Assembly (NCBI GenBank): GCA_003260075.1
Contig: QLIY01000461.1
Span: forward strand, 46,585 to 110,584
DNA: 64,000 nucleotides
Reading direction: 5' to 3'
Source: Phallusia mammillata
Lineage: Eukaryota; Chordata; Ascidiacea; Phlebobranchia; Ascidiidae
This document shows, piece after piece, positions 12,501-27,600 of this stretch. Position 1 is the stretch's first letter. Each line of letters opens with the position of its first letter. The translations under genes were made by a program, and so were the position numbers. A model generated the notes under the pieces. That model did not search any database, was not told where the DNA came from, and worked only from the letters and a program-made list of their open reading frames with translations.

Positions 12501-13603
12501 GGTAACTTTTCAACTGAATGTCAACTTTTTATCTTCGTGTTAAAATACCTTCAAGTCACCTAACCCCTAAAAAAAATAATCACTAAAGTTAAATCTTTCC
12601 AGTGAGACATAATAATATAAAACATGTTCACACATTATTACCCACAAAAGAAAAATTGAAAACAACAAACTTAGCTGTGACAGTAAATTGTAAAACAGGG
12701 TTGCCCTCAAAATGTTTGTCTTAATTTGAGCTTATGTTTGACTTAAACTTTTTTGTAGCAAAGTCTGTCGAAAGTCCGCCAACAAGAGACCAGGTTGGAC
12801 AAATCCCAGCAGGTTTATATGAAAAGAAGAATGGACACAATTGTTGGGCTCAAAAGTAGCATTGCTTCAAATCGTGAAAATCTCAGGGCACTACAGGTAT
12901 CTGACATTATTTTGTCATTTGTTTAAGTTTAGAATAAATTTTTCAAACAGAATTATCGGACTATTTGTGTGTAAATGACTGCTATATTTTGTCACTGCTG
13001 AAGAATTTGTTTTTTGGATTTTTTTTTCAATGTAAGGTGTCTTATTTTTTGCCAGGCTCGTGATGCAGCCTTCGACAAAAAAGACAAAGCAGCTGAAAAA
13101 CTGGAGCGCCATCAAGTGTTGAATGAGGGTGGAAATCCAGAACAGGTTTTGTTGCGACGAAAGAAGTTGAATCAGTTTGAAAAGGAAAAGCAGTAAGAAT
13201 CTAAAATCAATAAGACTACCTCCATTACTAACCTCTGTTTTACTATTGTTTGTTAATTTTTAGGGATTTTGAAGCAAGGCAAAAAGTCAACAAAGCCCGA
13301 ATAGTTTCTTCTATTTTAAATGAAGAAACTAGCATTAGCAAGCGCAAAAAGCAACAGGTTTGAAACGTTTATTCATGTTTTAATTTTGTCCAAAAAAAAC
13401 AAAATATCAAGTCCCAAAAATGTTACAATTTTATAATTTTAACATTCGTCCAGCCTCAACTGTGGACTGACAAGCACAGGGAAAAGGCAAAGCAGCTCGG
13501 ACCACCACCAAAACCCTCCATTCACAGCAAAATTGAGTTGACCGAAAAAGATGAACCCGTTTTTCTTCAGCAAGTCAAGTACATGAAACAAACACCTAGA
13601 GAA
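9560..13603 (+). CDS. CFAP74: CFAP74 exons 1-11: acidic start and coiled coil
   Basis: Exons: 9560-9641, 10525-10608, 10674-10768 (truncated copy) with 11090-11193 (complete 3' end), 11400-11484, 11783-11901, 12167-12340, 12405-12501, 12759-12896, 13056-13192, 13264-13357, 13454-13603. Protein: MDDMLEPIGM start, a Ser/Asp/Glu-rich stretch, then continuous heptad-like helix from about residue 60 (EVAQLIMLKRHLDSLQQKLH) to residue 420 (KARIVSSILNEETSISKRKK). All borders have GT/AG and phases agree. Exon 3 is assembled twice and a stray copy of exon 5 (11009-11078) sits between the two copies. The true gene presumably has single copies in normal order. Confidence 0.9.
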
Positions 13604-16600
13604 GTAAGACACTATTAGCTGCGTGCTCATTTCAAAGTGAACCCAATTTTTGGTGCTTAATATTTGTTTCTTTGGACAAGCATCGCCAGACTGTGTTATG
13701 CTCAAAATTTTATTATTTTCTTGTTTTATTAATTGAATTTAACCCATCTGATGCCACTGGGTCGTGGCAATGGGTGGTTAGTGCAACCACCCACAGTTCG
13801 CAAAGTTGTCGATTCAAATCCTGTCCTGGCAACTTGTGTTTTTCTGATCAAGTATCAAGGCAGTTTGGCAATGATTTGGCCATCTTGACAAATCTTGGTT
13901 TCACGTTTTTAATCACTCCAGCACACAACTTGGAAAGCAAGCCGTTCATTCAGTTTTCTTCATAATTCGCTCATAAATACAAGATGGCTTATTTAAATGA
14001 TAATTCGGAGTCAAGGATCTTTTTTTGTATCATGGTCAGGATATTCAAAGAGAAGTTTTGTCGGAAGCCTCGTCCAGTGACGTGGTGGCGCCTCATCCTA
14101 GGTCATCATCAGATCAGCGCGTCACACCTCAAGCGCCGGTTGAACAAGAAGAGACTCTTGCACAGCCCGAGTTCCAGGGCTTGTGGGAGCAAAAGCACAA
14201 AGTGTACAAGGTCAGTTGGTAATGTTATCTTATACAGTACCAATAATTGCCACTATGTTTTACCATCGATGCACTGACAGCAGCTCACAACATTTTTACA
14301 CCTTTGTTGTCTGTATTACACGTCATTAGTTCACTGTAGGCTGAAAGTTTGCCCACTGCACCAAAATAAAGAGCCTGGTAGTCTTTGAAAACGGTTTTAG
14401 TACCTAACATCTGACATCTGAGTTTTTTATCAGAGATATAGTAGTAACTGTTGTAGGAAAATGTACCACTGTATAATGAAAGGTTTGAAATTAATGTGTT
14501 ATACTTTCCATTTTTCACACCAAACAAATATTACTGTAGCTACAAAAAAGACAAACAGGGCAATTTCTTAAATTCAATAAAAGTTATCCTACTTTGCAAC
14601 TAAATATTTTTTTCAAATACACAATAATCAAAAACTGCTAAAAATATCTCAGGTTCCAAAGGAAGATGTAACTGTGAAACCAGTTGGTGGAACAAAAATG
14701 GAGCAGGAGATTTTGAACAAGACACTAAACAAACATAGAGACGGGATTATTGTGAAGCAAGTTGCAGCTGGTCGAGAGTTCAAAGGTCAACCTTTCTACA
14801 GCAAACCAGATGTTATCCATTTCAAGGTACTAACCGTGGCTCTCAAATTAACATGCGATAAAACTTAATCAGTTAAAGTTTAAAAACAATAAATTGACAT
14901 CTTAGCTCAGTGGTTCCCAACCTGGGAGGAATTCCTCTCAAGGCAGAAATTTTAAGGGAGGAAATTACTTTAATTTTTGCATGTGTGGTTTAATACTGTA
15001 TGACATAAAAGTTGATAAAAGACCCAATTTTAAATGATCTTTTTATGGTTTAGCTCTACTGCATAGTATATTTTTGTGTTTCAAAATGGAGGAATTCGTG
15101 GAAAAAGGTTGGGAACCACTGTGTTAGCTTTATCATGTTGTCAATTCATTCTTTGAAGATTTGTAAACCAATGTTTACTTTAGGACAATAAACCAAGATC
15201 TGTTAGTTTTTTTATGAATGTATTTAGTATTTTTTGTTTTGTAGGTATTCAAGTAAGTTTTACAGAACTTTTATAGGACCTTCTGACCAAGTTTATCTGC
15301 CTTAACTTAAATAACAAACACATGTTATTTAGGACTTAGATGTGGGCAGAACTTACAAAAAGAAAATCGTCATCACAAATGTGTCATACAGCATTAACTT
15401 TCTCAAACTGACAGGATTGTCGGAACATCTGAAGGATTTCATCAAAATTGAGTGAGCAACCTAACAGACTTTTACATAAGTTAAGTGTGCCAAACTAATT
15501 TATAGTATTTGTATTTTTAAGCTTCAATCCTCCAGGACAAATGTCTGCTGGGATGTCGTGTGATATGACAGTCACCTTTAAACCGATGGTATGATATATT
15601 TCTGTTTCCTATTTTTAGCAGGGCTGTTTCCTGCAAACAGTACTCAATAACAAATACAGACAAATCTGGTTAATTGCATAATCAATTTGCCAGTTTTTCG
15701 GATAATGCGATTAAGTGGTTGATTTCTTGAGGGACGGTAAACTACAATTTATGACATCTGTGCGGTTAACCGATTATGCGATTAACCAGTGTGCAACAAA
15801 ATGAAATTGTCTGTATTTTTTACTCTATTTGCTAGGTTCTTTGCAAAGCATTAGAAGCATTTCTAGGTGATAACCCAAATATGCTTGGACATCGTTATAT
15901 AATTAGCAATTGACAAATCAAGGTTTATAATTTTAGAATCATTAAACACTTCCTTTACTCGTTTACTGAACTGGAGAGCTTTTTCAAACATATTTTTCGT
16001 TTGACAAGAATATTTTAGTTTAAATTGTCTGTCATTGAGTTAAATGATGTGCCGATTTGACTGATCGTTGAGCTTTAACATAAGATGCTGGGCAACACAG
16101 TTCCAAAGAATTCAACGAAGACCTCATGTTTTTCTATTTAACTATTTCAGATCAACGAGGATTTGATCGGCGAAGTTCGTTTCATGGCCCAAACTGGCCC
16201 CTTTACAATTTCACTGAAATGCACAACCAAGAAATGCGACGTAAGTTATGGATGCAACGTTGTGTCCTATATGCATACCTTGTGTATGTTTAAGACACCG
16301 ACTCCAAGTTATTTATTTCTCTTTAATTCAGTTATCAGTGGACGTGACGTCAATTGACTTCGGCTCACAAGTTGTGGGTGAAACAATTCGCCGCTCGGTG
16401 ACGCTAGTGAACAAGGGAGCGCTCGGCACCAGGTTCGACTTCCAGAAAGTTCCAGACAAGCCTGCAACCACGTACACACTGGAAACTTCTCTCGGCAGAC
16501 TGGTAAGCGAAATTTAGGTGTTATGTATGGTATGACATTGGCCAAAGGTTTAAGTAGGTCGCTCTCCCTTAAAGCAACGGTTTTCAAGCTTGGTTTTGCT

Positions 16601-18564
16601 AAGTCTATAAAACCAAAGGGTTTCATGCAATAAATCAAATAGCTTTGTGGAATAAATCAAAGGGTTTTATGCAACGGTTCAATTGGATTAAAGTATTTTT
16701 TTATATATTTCTGAATTCGTTTTCATAATGGTCCGCAATGTATGTCGTTTTTTTTTCTTCGATTCCTTGAATACATTTTGGATTCGTGTATTTTTTTGTG
16801 TTGTCACAATTTTTTTCTAAAAGTTTTACAACATTGTTTGTCATAAACATAACTAAACTATCCGTGTTACTAAAAAATAAAATTATGTCTCCGTATGCAA
16901 GGCTCTCTAATTGTCATCCGTTCTCAATTTCAGACAACCGCGGAAACACCAGGTATCACTGACGACTCTGACGCAATGAAGGGAACCCCCAATCCTGAAA
17001 CTGGCGCAAGATCGAAACGTCCCATAATCAGTGAAGGTATAGGAAAGCGATAAAATGGCGGATCGTTTTTCTGTTAATATATTTGAAATCAGCAACGCAC
17101 GAATTTTGCGTAAATTTTTAATGAAGAAAATAAATTTAAACTGGACATTATCGATGCTCTTTCAGGTATGCCACAAACAGCTGATCGCTCGTTCAAGATC
17201 TCAGAATATCCTGACGCATCAGAACAAGATTATGAAGAAAGAACTGAATTCGTACAGCAACGTAAATACAAAAGATCTAACAACGTTTTTCAGAAAGAAA
17301 AAAAAGATTTTTTTGCAGATTTTAAAAACAAAATTAAAACAGGCTTTTGATCCGTAGGGGGGGGGGCAGAAAAACTCCCAAAGACACGAATGTGGAATCA
17401 ACAAAATTTAAGATTTTTTGCAGATTTTAAAAACAAAATTAAAACAGGCTTTTGATCCGTATTAACAAATGAAGAATACAGCAAATTAAAAATCGTTTTT
17501 TGATTTGACAGAACTTAACTAATTTAAGTTTGCAAAAGTCACTTCAATTTTTGTTTACAGTGGACTACCCATTTTTATTTATTTTTGGTGGTTGAAAATT
17601 TGTAATTAAACATGTCGCCAAATAACTGTTTCAGTTTTGCATATTAATAATTTTAAGCTTAAATAGGCTATAGTTTAAATTTCTGGATTCAAAATGATCT
17701 AAATATGGGGGGGGGGCATTTGACAAAACTTAACTAATTGAAGTTTTACGGTAGACTACACTTTACGGTAGACTACACATTTTTTTGGTGATTCTAAATT
17801 TGTAATTAAACATCTCGCCAATAACTGTCTTGCAATGCGCATATTAATCATTTTAAGGTTAAATAGGCTATAGTTTAAATTTCTGGATTCAAAATGATCT
17901 AAATATTAAGGTTCTACTATACCAAATACAGAAGTTTTATCAGGAAAACCGTACTAGTGTTACAGAAAGTTTGTGTTAAGGCTTTTTTATATCTTGTTCA
18001 GATTATGCTCGTGGTGAGGGAGACGAAATAACTTTTGCCACTCCAGCTACCGAATATCAAACTATGGCTGAGGAATTGAAAGTTGGGGAGGTACATTTCA
18101 AATAAACCCACAAATTCGCATTGCTTAACTGACTCAAAACAATAATAATTGGACAGAAACAAATTTGATCTATCTCATTATCTGATATTTTTCAATCTTT
18201 ACAAACAGGTTATGAGTGGAGAAATCGAGCCTTTTTCATCTGTACGGCTTGACATCGTTTTTGCTCCTTGCATACCAGGAGATATACAAGCCACGTTCAG
18301 AATTTCTTTCACCGACCCGGAATCTGCACCTGTAAGTTGGCTGTGAAGAAACTCCCATGACCCCAGTAACATCAAAAGCAAAAGTTTATTAACTTAAGCA
18401 GTTTTTTTTCACTATGTTACATGACTGTTACGATGATTAATCTTCGAAAACCAACCCCTTTATTTATAATAAGAAGGTCTAAATATCAACAAATGAAGTT
18501 TGCTCTTTTTAAAACGCCTAATAATTTTCAGTTGGAAATCAAGGCATCAGCTGTAGCAATTCAT

Positions 18565-18661
<97 letters not shown>

Positions 18662-21600
18662 AAAATTTGCATGTACGACCGGTTGTACCAAGACCAAATC
18701 ATCGTACACAACAGGTGAGTTCATTTTCTGTCCGTTTAAAAAAACTTAGAGCCCTGTTGATAACTACAAGTGTTTATGCCACAGAGCAAGTACTGCGCTT
18801 CGTCTTAACTTCGAGGTACCCAGGGAGCTTCGTTCACATCTAGAACTGCTGCCAAAGACCGGTTACATCCAAGCAAAGTCGACCTTTACAGCCCAACTCA
18901 AGTTTCTACCCAGGTTTTAATATGTTTTCACTACTTTCCCGTTTTTTAAGTCTTATCAACAAAAATTCCCGATTGCGTAAAAGGTTTAGTTCAAAATTTA
19001 GNATTTCAAGTCTTATCAACAAAAATTGTCGATTGCGTAAAAGGTTTAGTTCAAAATTTAGGTGTTTTCCTGACGAAATTGTTATAAAAGGCTTATTATA
19101 GTGAAATAGATCAAACCTCTGTTTGTTTAGCCTAGCTTAGCATCTCAAATCGTACCGGGATATTGTTTGTTTTTGTCATTTTTACCAAATGAAAAATACC
19201 TGATATTTAGTACATTGAACTAAGTCGCCAAAAAAATTATAAAATGCTACGTTTCTGACAACTATTTGACGATGTTTTTTTTTTAATTCTACTTTTATTC
19301 AGACAAAACTTGGCCGAGGATGCAAGTGGGCTCTTTGACCCAGAAACAGGAATATTAGAAGCTCCACTGGTTATTAGAGTTGCTGACCAAACCAGACCCG
19401 TTGAATTTGTTGTGAACGCAGTAGTGACGTCATCTGACCTTGAATTTGACCGGACCGACATTGACTTCGGACATTGTGGGATTTACGAATCGGTGGTGTC
19501 CACTGTAAAACTGACCAACCATTCAATTTTGCCCCAACTCTTTGGATTTGTGAATATCCCAGAGGTTTGAAATAACTAAGTGTTCCTATCTACTGTAAGA
19601 TTTGACCTAAATAATTGAAAAATATTTGCGTTTTAGAATGTTTAGGAAAGTTGTTGTTCTTTTAATTTTAAAAAGTTGGTGGACTTGAAAAGTAGAGTGT
19701 TTAGAAACGCGTTTCCAAAGATTTAGCTTACTTTAAACTTTGCAATGATGATTGAAATGTTTGTTTATTTCTAAAATTTTCAACGAAATGTTACGTTGAA
19801 TATGATTAAAAACAGTATTTTCCTTTGCTTGTAAGGGGGGGGGGAAAATATCAACAAATTAAGTTTTCTCTTTTCTAAAACGTCTAATAATTTTCAGTTG
19901 GAAATCAAGGCATCAGCTGTAGCAATTCATGTGCCAGTGTGGCTTGAAAGACAGGTATTGTGCAACACTAATTTAATGTTAATTACAATTCAAAGTTATA
20001 CCGCAACGTTTTATGCAGAACATCGATCTGAAAATTTGCATGTACGATCGGCTGTACCAAGACCAAATCATCGTACACAACAGGTCAGTTCATTTTCTGT
20101 CCGTTTTAAAAAACTTGGAGCCATGTTGATAACTACAAGTGTTTATACCACAGAGCAAGTACTGCACTTCGCCTTAACTTCGAGGTACCCAGGGAGCTTC
20201 GTTCACATCTAGAACTGCTGCCAAAGACCGGTTACATCCAAGCAAAGTCGACCTTTACAGCCCAACTCAAGTTTCTACCCAGGTTTTAATATGTTTTCAC
20301 TACTTTCCCGTTTTTTAAGTCTTATCAACAAAAATTCCCGATTGCGTAAAAGGTTTAGTTCAAAATTTAGGTGTTTTATAGTGAAAGTGAAATAGATCAA
20401 ACCTCTGTTTGTTCAGCCTAGCTTAGCATCTAAAATCGTACCGGGAAATTGTTTGTTTTTGTCATTTTTACCAAATGAAAAACACATGATATTTAGTACA
20501 TTGAACTAAGTCGCCATAAAATTATAAAATGCTACGTTTCTGACAACTATTTGACGGTGTTTTGTAAAATTCTACTTTTATTCAGGCAAAACTTGGCCGA
20601 GGATGCAAGTGGGCTCTTTGACCCAGAAACAGGAATATTAGAAGCTCCACTGGTTATTAGAGTGGCTGACCAAACCAGACCCGTTGAATTTGTTGTGAAC
20701 GCAGTAGTGACGTCATCTGACCTTGAATTTGACCGGACCGACATTGACTTCGGACATTGCGGGATTTACGAATCTGTGGTGTCCACTGTAAAACTGACCA
20801 ACCATTCAATTTTACCGCAACTCTTTGGATTTGTGAACATCCCAGAGGTTTGAAATAACTAAGTGTGCCTATCTACTGCAGGGTTTTACTTAAATAATTG
20901 AAAAATATTTGCGTTTTAGAATGTTTAGCAAATTTATTGTTCTTTTAATTTTAAAACGTTGATTTAAGTGGACTTGAAAAGTAGAGTGTTTAGAAACGAG
21001 TTTCCAAGGATTTAGCTTACTTAAAACTTTGCAATGATCATTGAAATGTTTGTTTATTTCTAAAATTTTCAAAGGAATGTTACGTTGAATATGATTAAAA
21101 ACAGTATTTTCCTTTGCTTGTAAAGAATGGTATTTTTCATTGTTTGTAAAGGATGGTATTTTGTTATTTTAAAGAATGGTATTCTGCTTTGCAAATTTTT
21201 AAGCAACGAAAAAAATACAACCCACTGCTTTTTTTTCCAAATTTTTATTGTCCCACATTTCCCCATTGTAAAAAGATGCTCAAAACTTTCATTAATATCA
21301 TACGTTTTCTCAGTTTGTGGACGTTCAACCAAACGATGGTTTTGGCACGATTCTGCCGCTAGAGACGATAGAGATCGATCTGATTGTTGAAGCGAAGAGA
21401 GCCCGGCATTATGACTTCACACTCACTTGTCGCTCAGGGGGGGGGGCAAACGACGGGTTTGGCACGATTCTGCCGCTAGAGACGATAGAGATCGACCTAA
21501 TCGTTGAAGCGAAGAGAGCCCGGCATTATGACTTCACACTCACCTGTCGCTCAGGCATCAATCGCGATTTTCCTCTACACTGCAAAGCTGTAGGAGTCCA

Positions 21601-24600
21601 TCCACCCCTTGACCTCAGCCACCAAGTTAGTGTTACGTTTTTTTGAAATGTTTTCTGGCTTTGGAAACATGAAATATAATTTAAAAGTTCAGGGATTTAA
21701 TTGTAAAATAAGATTTATTGCATAAAACTGCATTTTATTCAATAAAGGATTTCAAAAAAATCTTGTCATATGTTTGAAAAAACGGTACCTTTGTTTATAA
21801 CAGACAACATTCAGGTTGTTTACATTTTTGATAAAGGAGTTTAAGCAAAATTCTTGTGGACGGCGAAAAACTGTACGACATTTTTTGAAAATGTCTCCCA
21901 AAATTGTGGATTCAAAACGAACTAGACTAGAATACCTAACCGTCCTCGGGGGGGGGGAATGTTCAACATTCACATTTTAGATAAAGGAGTTTAAGCAAAA
22001 TTCTTGTGGAAGGCGAAAAACTGTACGACATTTTTTGAAAAATTGTGGATTCAAAACGAACTAGACTAGAATACCTAACCGTCCTCTCTTGTGGACTTTT
22101 GTGTGCTCAGCATGTCTAAACTACAACCAAACAATGATATGTTTACAAAAGAACTAATTAAAACTGTTTGACGCTTTTCTGCATTTTAAGGTTGTTCATT
22201 TTGCGGCCACGGCCCTCGATGACGTTTCAACCGCTCTTATCCACGTCATCAACGCACATACAAGTGCAAACGAGTTCACTCATCCCGTGCCGAGAATAGG
22301 TGAGTTCCAAGCGCTTCATAAAATAATCTCCCTTCTGCTTTATTTCGCATGAATACACGAAAAATCAAATAAGGAATATACAACAGCCCAAATACACGTA
22401 AAAAAGCGACATGCTTTATTGTTCAGACGTTTTGACAAATGTTTATCTCATCATCAGAAATATGAGACCATATCAGCAACACCCGTTTAAATACACAGGT
22501 CGCATAAAACAATTAATAGAAAGGTTTCATGTCATTTGGGGTCGTTATATCCTTGTTAGATCTATCAACACATCTGTGTATAGTAAACACAACTATTGAT
22601 CTTAGTTACGTGGTTACGTCTAATAAAAATTAAATGTTTTAATAAAGACTTTCAAAATCTTTTTTAATGTAACTGCAGGGAAAGGAGACATTGTTCCAGT
22701 CGGTCCAACCTCATTTGAATTTGTTCTTCCTGGCGATTCCCCGATATCAGTTACCCCGTGTGTTGGAACTGTAAATCCTGGAGAAGTAGGTCTCATATTG
22801 AGAAAACCCAGAGTTTTAAATCTATTCCTTTGCTACTTAAAACATTAAATGGTATTTTGTGGTGTAACATAAATTCACTGGCAAAATCATCCAAGTTTTG
22901 TGACTAATACCTATGATTTAAAATGAATTGTTCTAAACATATATTTATCAAAAAACTGCAAAGATATCCTTGTTGAGTGTTTTTAAATTACTTCAGCTTT
23001 CTTGAAATTAATTATTTTAAAAATTACACAAAAACTGTTGCAAATTAAATCGTTTGCCTCCATTGTTAATTTCCTTTGTGGCGTCACAGAAGTGTCACGT
23101 GACTTTGGAGTTCGCGCCCAAGCTGAGCGACAGTGACGTCAGGAAGGAGGCTGTCCACGTGATGCAGGAGCAGCGGGAGGAAAAAGTGAGAGAGGAGCAG
23201 GAAAGATTGCGCAAGGAGCAGCAAGAAATGGTTGCTAGGCAACAGGAGGAAGAAAAAGCGGTACGACAATTCAATTTGGACTTTCGTTGTTTATAGCGTA
23301 TTTTTAGCGTATACATAAACATAGCGTATTTTTAGAAAGGTTTTTGAATCCGGTTTAGCTGAGTGGAATGATTTTTGAATTATTTTTTGTGTGTGATTTG
23401 CCCTGCCTTGTATATACCAAGTGTATTTTTTTTCCTGATATTTCTGGATTCATATTTAGGATACCTGTTTTCTGCACTAAGCAAACGCTTCTAACGATTG
23501 CAGTTTCAGGCTAAAGGCAAGAAAACTCCAAAAACACCAGCCAAACCAAAAACTGGCGACTCGACTTCAAAATCAGCTAAAAGTTCAGCAAAATCTTCGG
23601 AAAAGTTAGACCAGCCTCTTCCCACACCAGAAATGATCGATGAAAAGTAAGTTTCTTGAAAAAAAATTACATAAATTCGGCCTCACTTATTTTGTTTCCA
23701 TTCCAGCTCTACAGCGTACAAAGCAGCTAGGGCTTCATTGACCCGAAGTTACCCCGGTCACTTCAGGTCATTTACGATTCCTTGTTATGTTGCAACAGGC
23801 AGTTGTTCTGACAATGTGGACCCTTCATCACTACAATTCAAGTAGGTTTTACGACAAAAACTCCAAATTTGGGTCTAGTGTGTCGTTTCTTGATTGTAAA
23901 AATATTATCACTCAAAATAGGTTTGAAATAAGCCATTTATAACGCAATTTTAAATGGCTTGTGTCGTGGGTTCGAATTCTACCACAGGCTAGATTTTTTA
24001 GCCTCCGCCTTGCCATACAAATCCTTCATGAGACCAGCATGATGTGGTATGGCGCCTTTACTAGGTCATGTGTACTATTATGTTTTGAATATTTCACAAG
24101 TTCACAAGAAGCGACCTACCATTTTGCATTGATAGATCAAGTAAACAACATTCTGTCGTTAACCGCATGTCGGGCCAATATTTCGACCACATTCGTGTCG
24201 CAATTTATGCTATTTAAAGCTGCAAAGTTCGGGCCGAATTAGGGCGTCTCGATCAGCGTGTCTGACTTGCGTTTTCCGGTTCGGGCGTCAATTTTAGGCG
24301 TTTACAGCTCTAATACTACTAATACCATTAATGTAGGGCTTTTGGTTTAGTTTTTTCATAGCTTGTTTTCACTTGTCCCTTTCAATTTTTTTCAACAATT
24401 AAAGGACTTTTCCACATTATTTGTTTGTCGTTCACAAACCATTGCTCAGTTAATAGGGAGCAGGTCGCGGGTAGGCCCGTGTCGTGGGTTTCTGTTGCAC
24501 CACAGGCTAGATTTTTCTAGCCTAAACCTTGCTATGCGTGGGAATGCTTGGTGACAGGCTTATTCAATATAACGGCTTCAATGGGCCTGGAGTCATATCA

Positions 24601-27600
24601 TTAAAATCATTAATGTATCCATTTTCAGCGAGGGGGGGGGGGTGTCGTGGGTTTGAGTTGCACCACAGGCTAGATTTTTCTAGCCTAAACCTTGTTATAC
24701 GTGGGAATGCTTGGTGACAGGCTTATTCAATATAACGGCTTCAATAGGCCTGGAGTCATATCATTAAAATCATTAATGTATCCATTTTCAGCGACGCGAA
24801 CACATTGTTCCTCGAAGTTCATTGTCCCGCGATAAAACCACCTGTGGTGATCATTTCCAACCACGGTCACAGTCTCACCGATTTCGGGCAGGTTTCTATC
24901 GGTCAAAACACCATCAAGCCAATCAGCATACAGAACATATCGGACCACTCTGTGGAGGTCAGTGACCCTATTCTTGGAAGAAAAAACAGGGCATTTGTTA
25001 TGTGGGTGTTCTATTACATAAAGCTGTATTCGAAATTAACACAAACTATAATAAACTTCAAACAAAGTATTTTAAAAGTTGAATAGAATGAAGTGTTAGA
25101 GAGGCTTTGTGTATACCAGTCGTTTTGGTATTCCACATACAGACAACGGGTTATTTGCAATCCGAATTCCGTTTTATTGAAGACAGAATTCTTAATTGTA
25201 GCCCAATATATAAAAAAAAATCCGGATATTTGCATGCTTACGTTTATTACAAGAACAAGCTTGAGAAATGAGAGCTATTTACCAAAATCGCTTTAGTAGT
25301 AAATGAGAAAAATACACTAGTGACTGTTTATAAGTTTCTTAGTTGATATAACAGCTTTTGAATTTAAACAAACACCTTTGTATTATCAAATGGGAAAATA
25401 TTTAGTTGACGTTATCGGTATTGGACACTAACGGACCGTTTCAAGTCCTCAACGCACTGAGGATACTGAAACCAGATGAAACCCACACATTACTCGTCTC
25501 GTTTACTCCAACTGCTGGCAAAGTGGTCAGTACTTGTTTCCTAGTTTCATTTATTCTGTAGCCATAGATTTGGCTTCATACGAAATTAAATGCATGTTTT
25601 GCCTTGCACAGGTCACAAAAACATGACTTTAAAATGTTTAGAACCAGTGATCTTTAAAATCATTTGTCTAAAATGTTTTTAAAGCAGCTACGTGAGTAAC
25701 ATAAAAAGAGTCTTTTGTATTGGTACAGAGTAACCTTTCTAAAACAATGAATATGCAAAAAAAATCTTAAGACCATATCAAACTAAGTTTACGATGAAAA
25801 ACGCGTCACAGAGAGTGCAATCAAAATGTAAAAGCAAAAGTAATGTGATTGCTTATCAGCTTAACATTGTCGAGGCCCCTCCCCGCCTCAACAAGTGACG
25901 ACCGACCCTAAACAAAAACATGTCGTCTCCCGGTCATACAGCCATACGAAGTTGTTTAATAATGCTCAATTTGTACAAACCCGTTTTCTCAGTTTTACGA
26001 AGTTTTGAAAATCGTCAGCCCGTCATCCGAACTTGACGTGTGCCTGACCGGAAGAGGGGTAACCCCCGTCGTTCACCTATCACCGGAAGGTGGGGCCCTT
26101 GATCTCGGTCACGTGCTTCAGGGTGAGACGTCAGAAGCCACGTTTACGGTGAGACACCAACCTGCCATTATATCGCAAGTCTGATCCTACGTTATCTAAC
26201 TTTGTACGAGTGCAAGAATTTACGCATAATTTGCATCATGTTAGGCCAGGGGTGACCAACCTTCTACATACCATTCGCCAACTTTTTAACATACTGTGTT
26301 GGAGGGGGGGGGGTATACAGCCATACGAAGTTGTTTAATAATGCTCAATTTATACAAACCCTTTTTTTCAGTTTTACGAAGTTTTGAAAATCGTCAGCCC
26401 GTCGTCCGAACTTGACGTGTGCCTGACCGGAAGAGGGGTAACCCCCGTCGTTGGGGGGGGGGCAGCCATCTTCACACGAAATTAAGTGCATATTTTGCTT
26501 TGCACAGGTCACAAAAAACATGGCTTTAAAATGGTCTTTAAAATCATTTGTCTAAAATGTTTTCAAAGCAGCTACATGAGTAACATAAAAAGAGTCTTTT
26601 GTATTGATACAGTGCAACCTTTCTAAAACAATGAATACGCACAAAAATTCTTAAGACCATATCAAACTAAGTTTATGACGAAAAACGCGTCACAGAGAGT
26701 ACAATCAAAATGTAAAAGCAAAAGTAATGTGATTGTTTATCAGCTTAACGGGGGGGGGGAAAAAAATCAGTCTAATTACAGTAGACGTGCCTCAATTTTC
26801 ACCTTTTTGAAAGATTTTACTGATTAAACTCCTAAACCAGGGGTTCCCAACCTTTTTTCGATCTCGTACCACTTGGACGCTTTGTACTGCCACGCGTACC
26901 ACTTCTTGCAGAACAACTTATTTAATCGAATCATATTTTATTAAGAATAATAATATTGGCCTACTAAAATAACACTAAAGCAAATTTAATGNAAAACAAT
27001 ACTGTTAGTCGGCCAGACTCATCAATAACATAGCATGCTTGGTTGAAGCCAAGTAATTCTGCACTAATGATGACAACAAAGATTGTAGAGACGTCTGCAT
27101 TGAGATTAATTCAATACATACAAGTTTTCGGGCAGTTTTGTTTTCGGCCAAATTATCCATGCTGTTTGATGTGGTCGCAGGTCCGCAGAATAACAACGGT
27201 TCGTGCGTTTTCGACTGTGTACCTTGCGAGGGAGAAATCAAGACAGGTGAAACACACGAGATTGAAGNTTTGGCGCATGCGCCATAGGTTGGCCACCACT
27301 GTGTTAGGCTAAAGAATTTATGTAGGATCTGTGTAAAATCAAAACCGCTTGTACGAAAAACATTTCGTCGAAGCTGTACAAAAAATTCAGTCTAATTACA
27401 GTGGACGTGCCTCAATTTTCACCTTTTTTGAAAGATTTTACAGATTAAACTCCTAAACGAAGGTGTTGCCAACGTGCACTATTCAATGTGTAAAGCAATT
27501 GAAGCCTTTGTTCCGTTTTTCCGTTATTAACCCTGTACTGGAGTTTGACATTTTCGTTGAAACCAATTTTTTATTTCCAAACATATTCATGTCCTATGTG

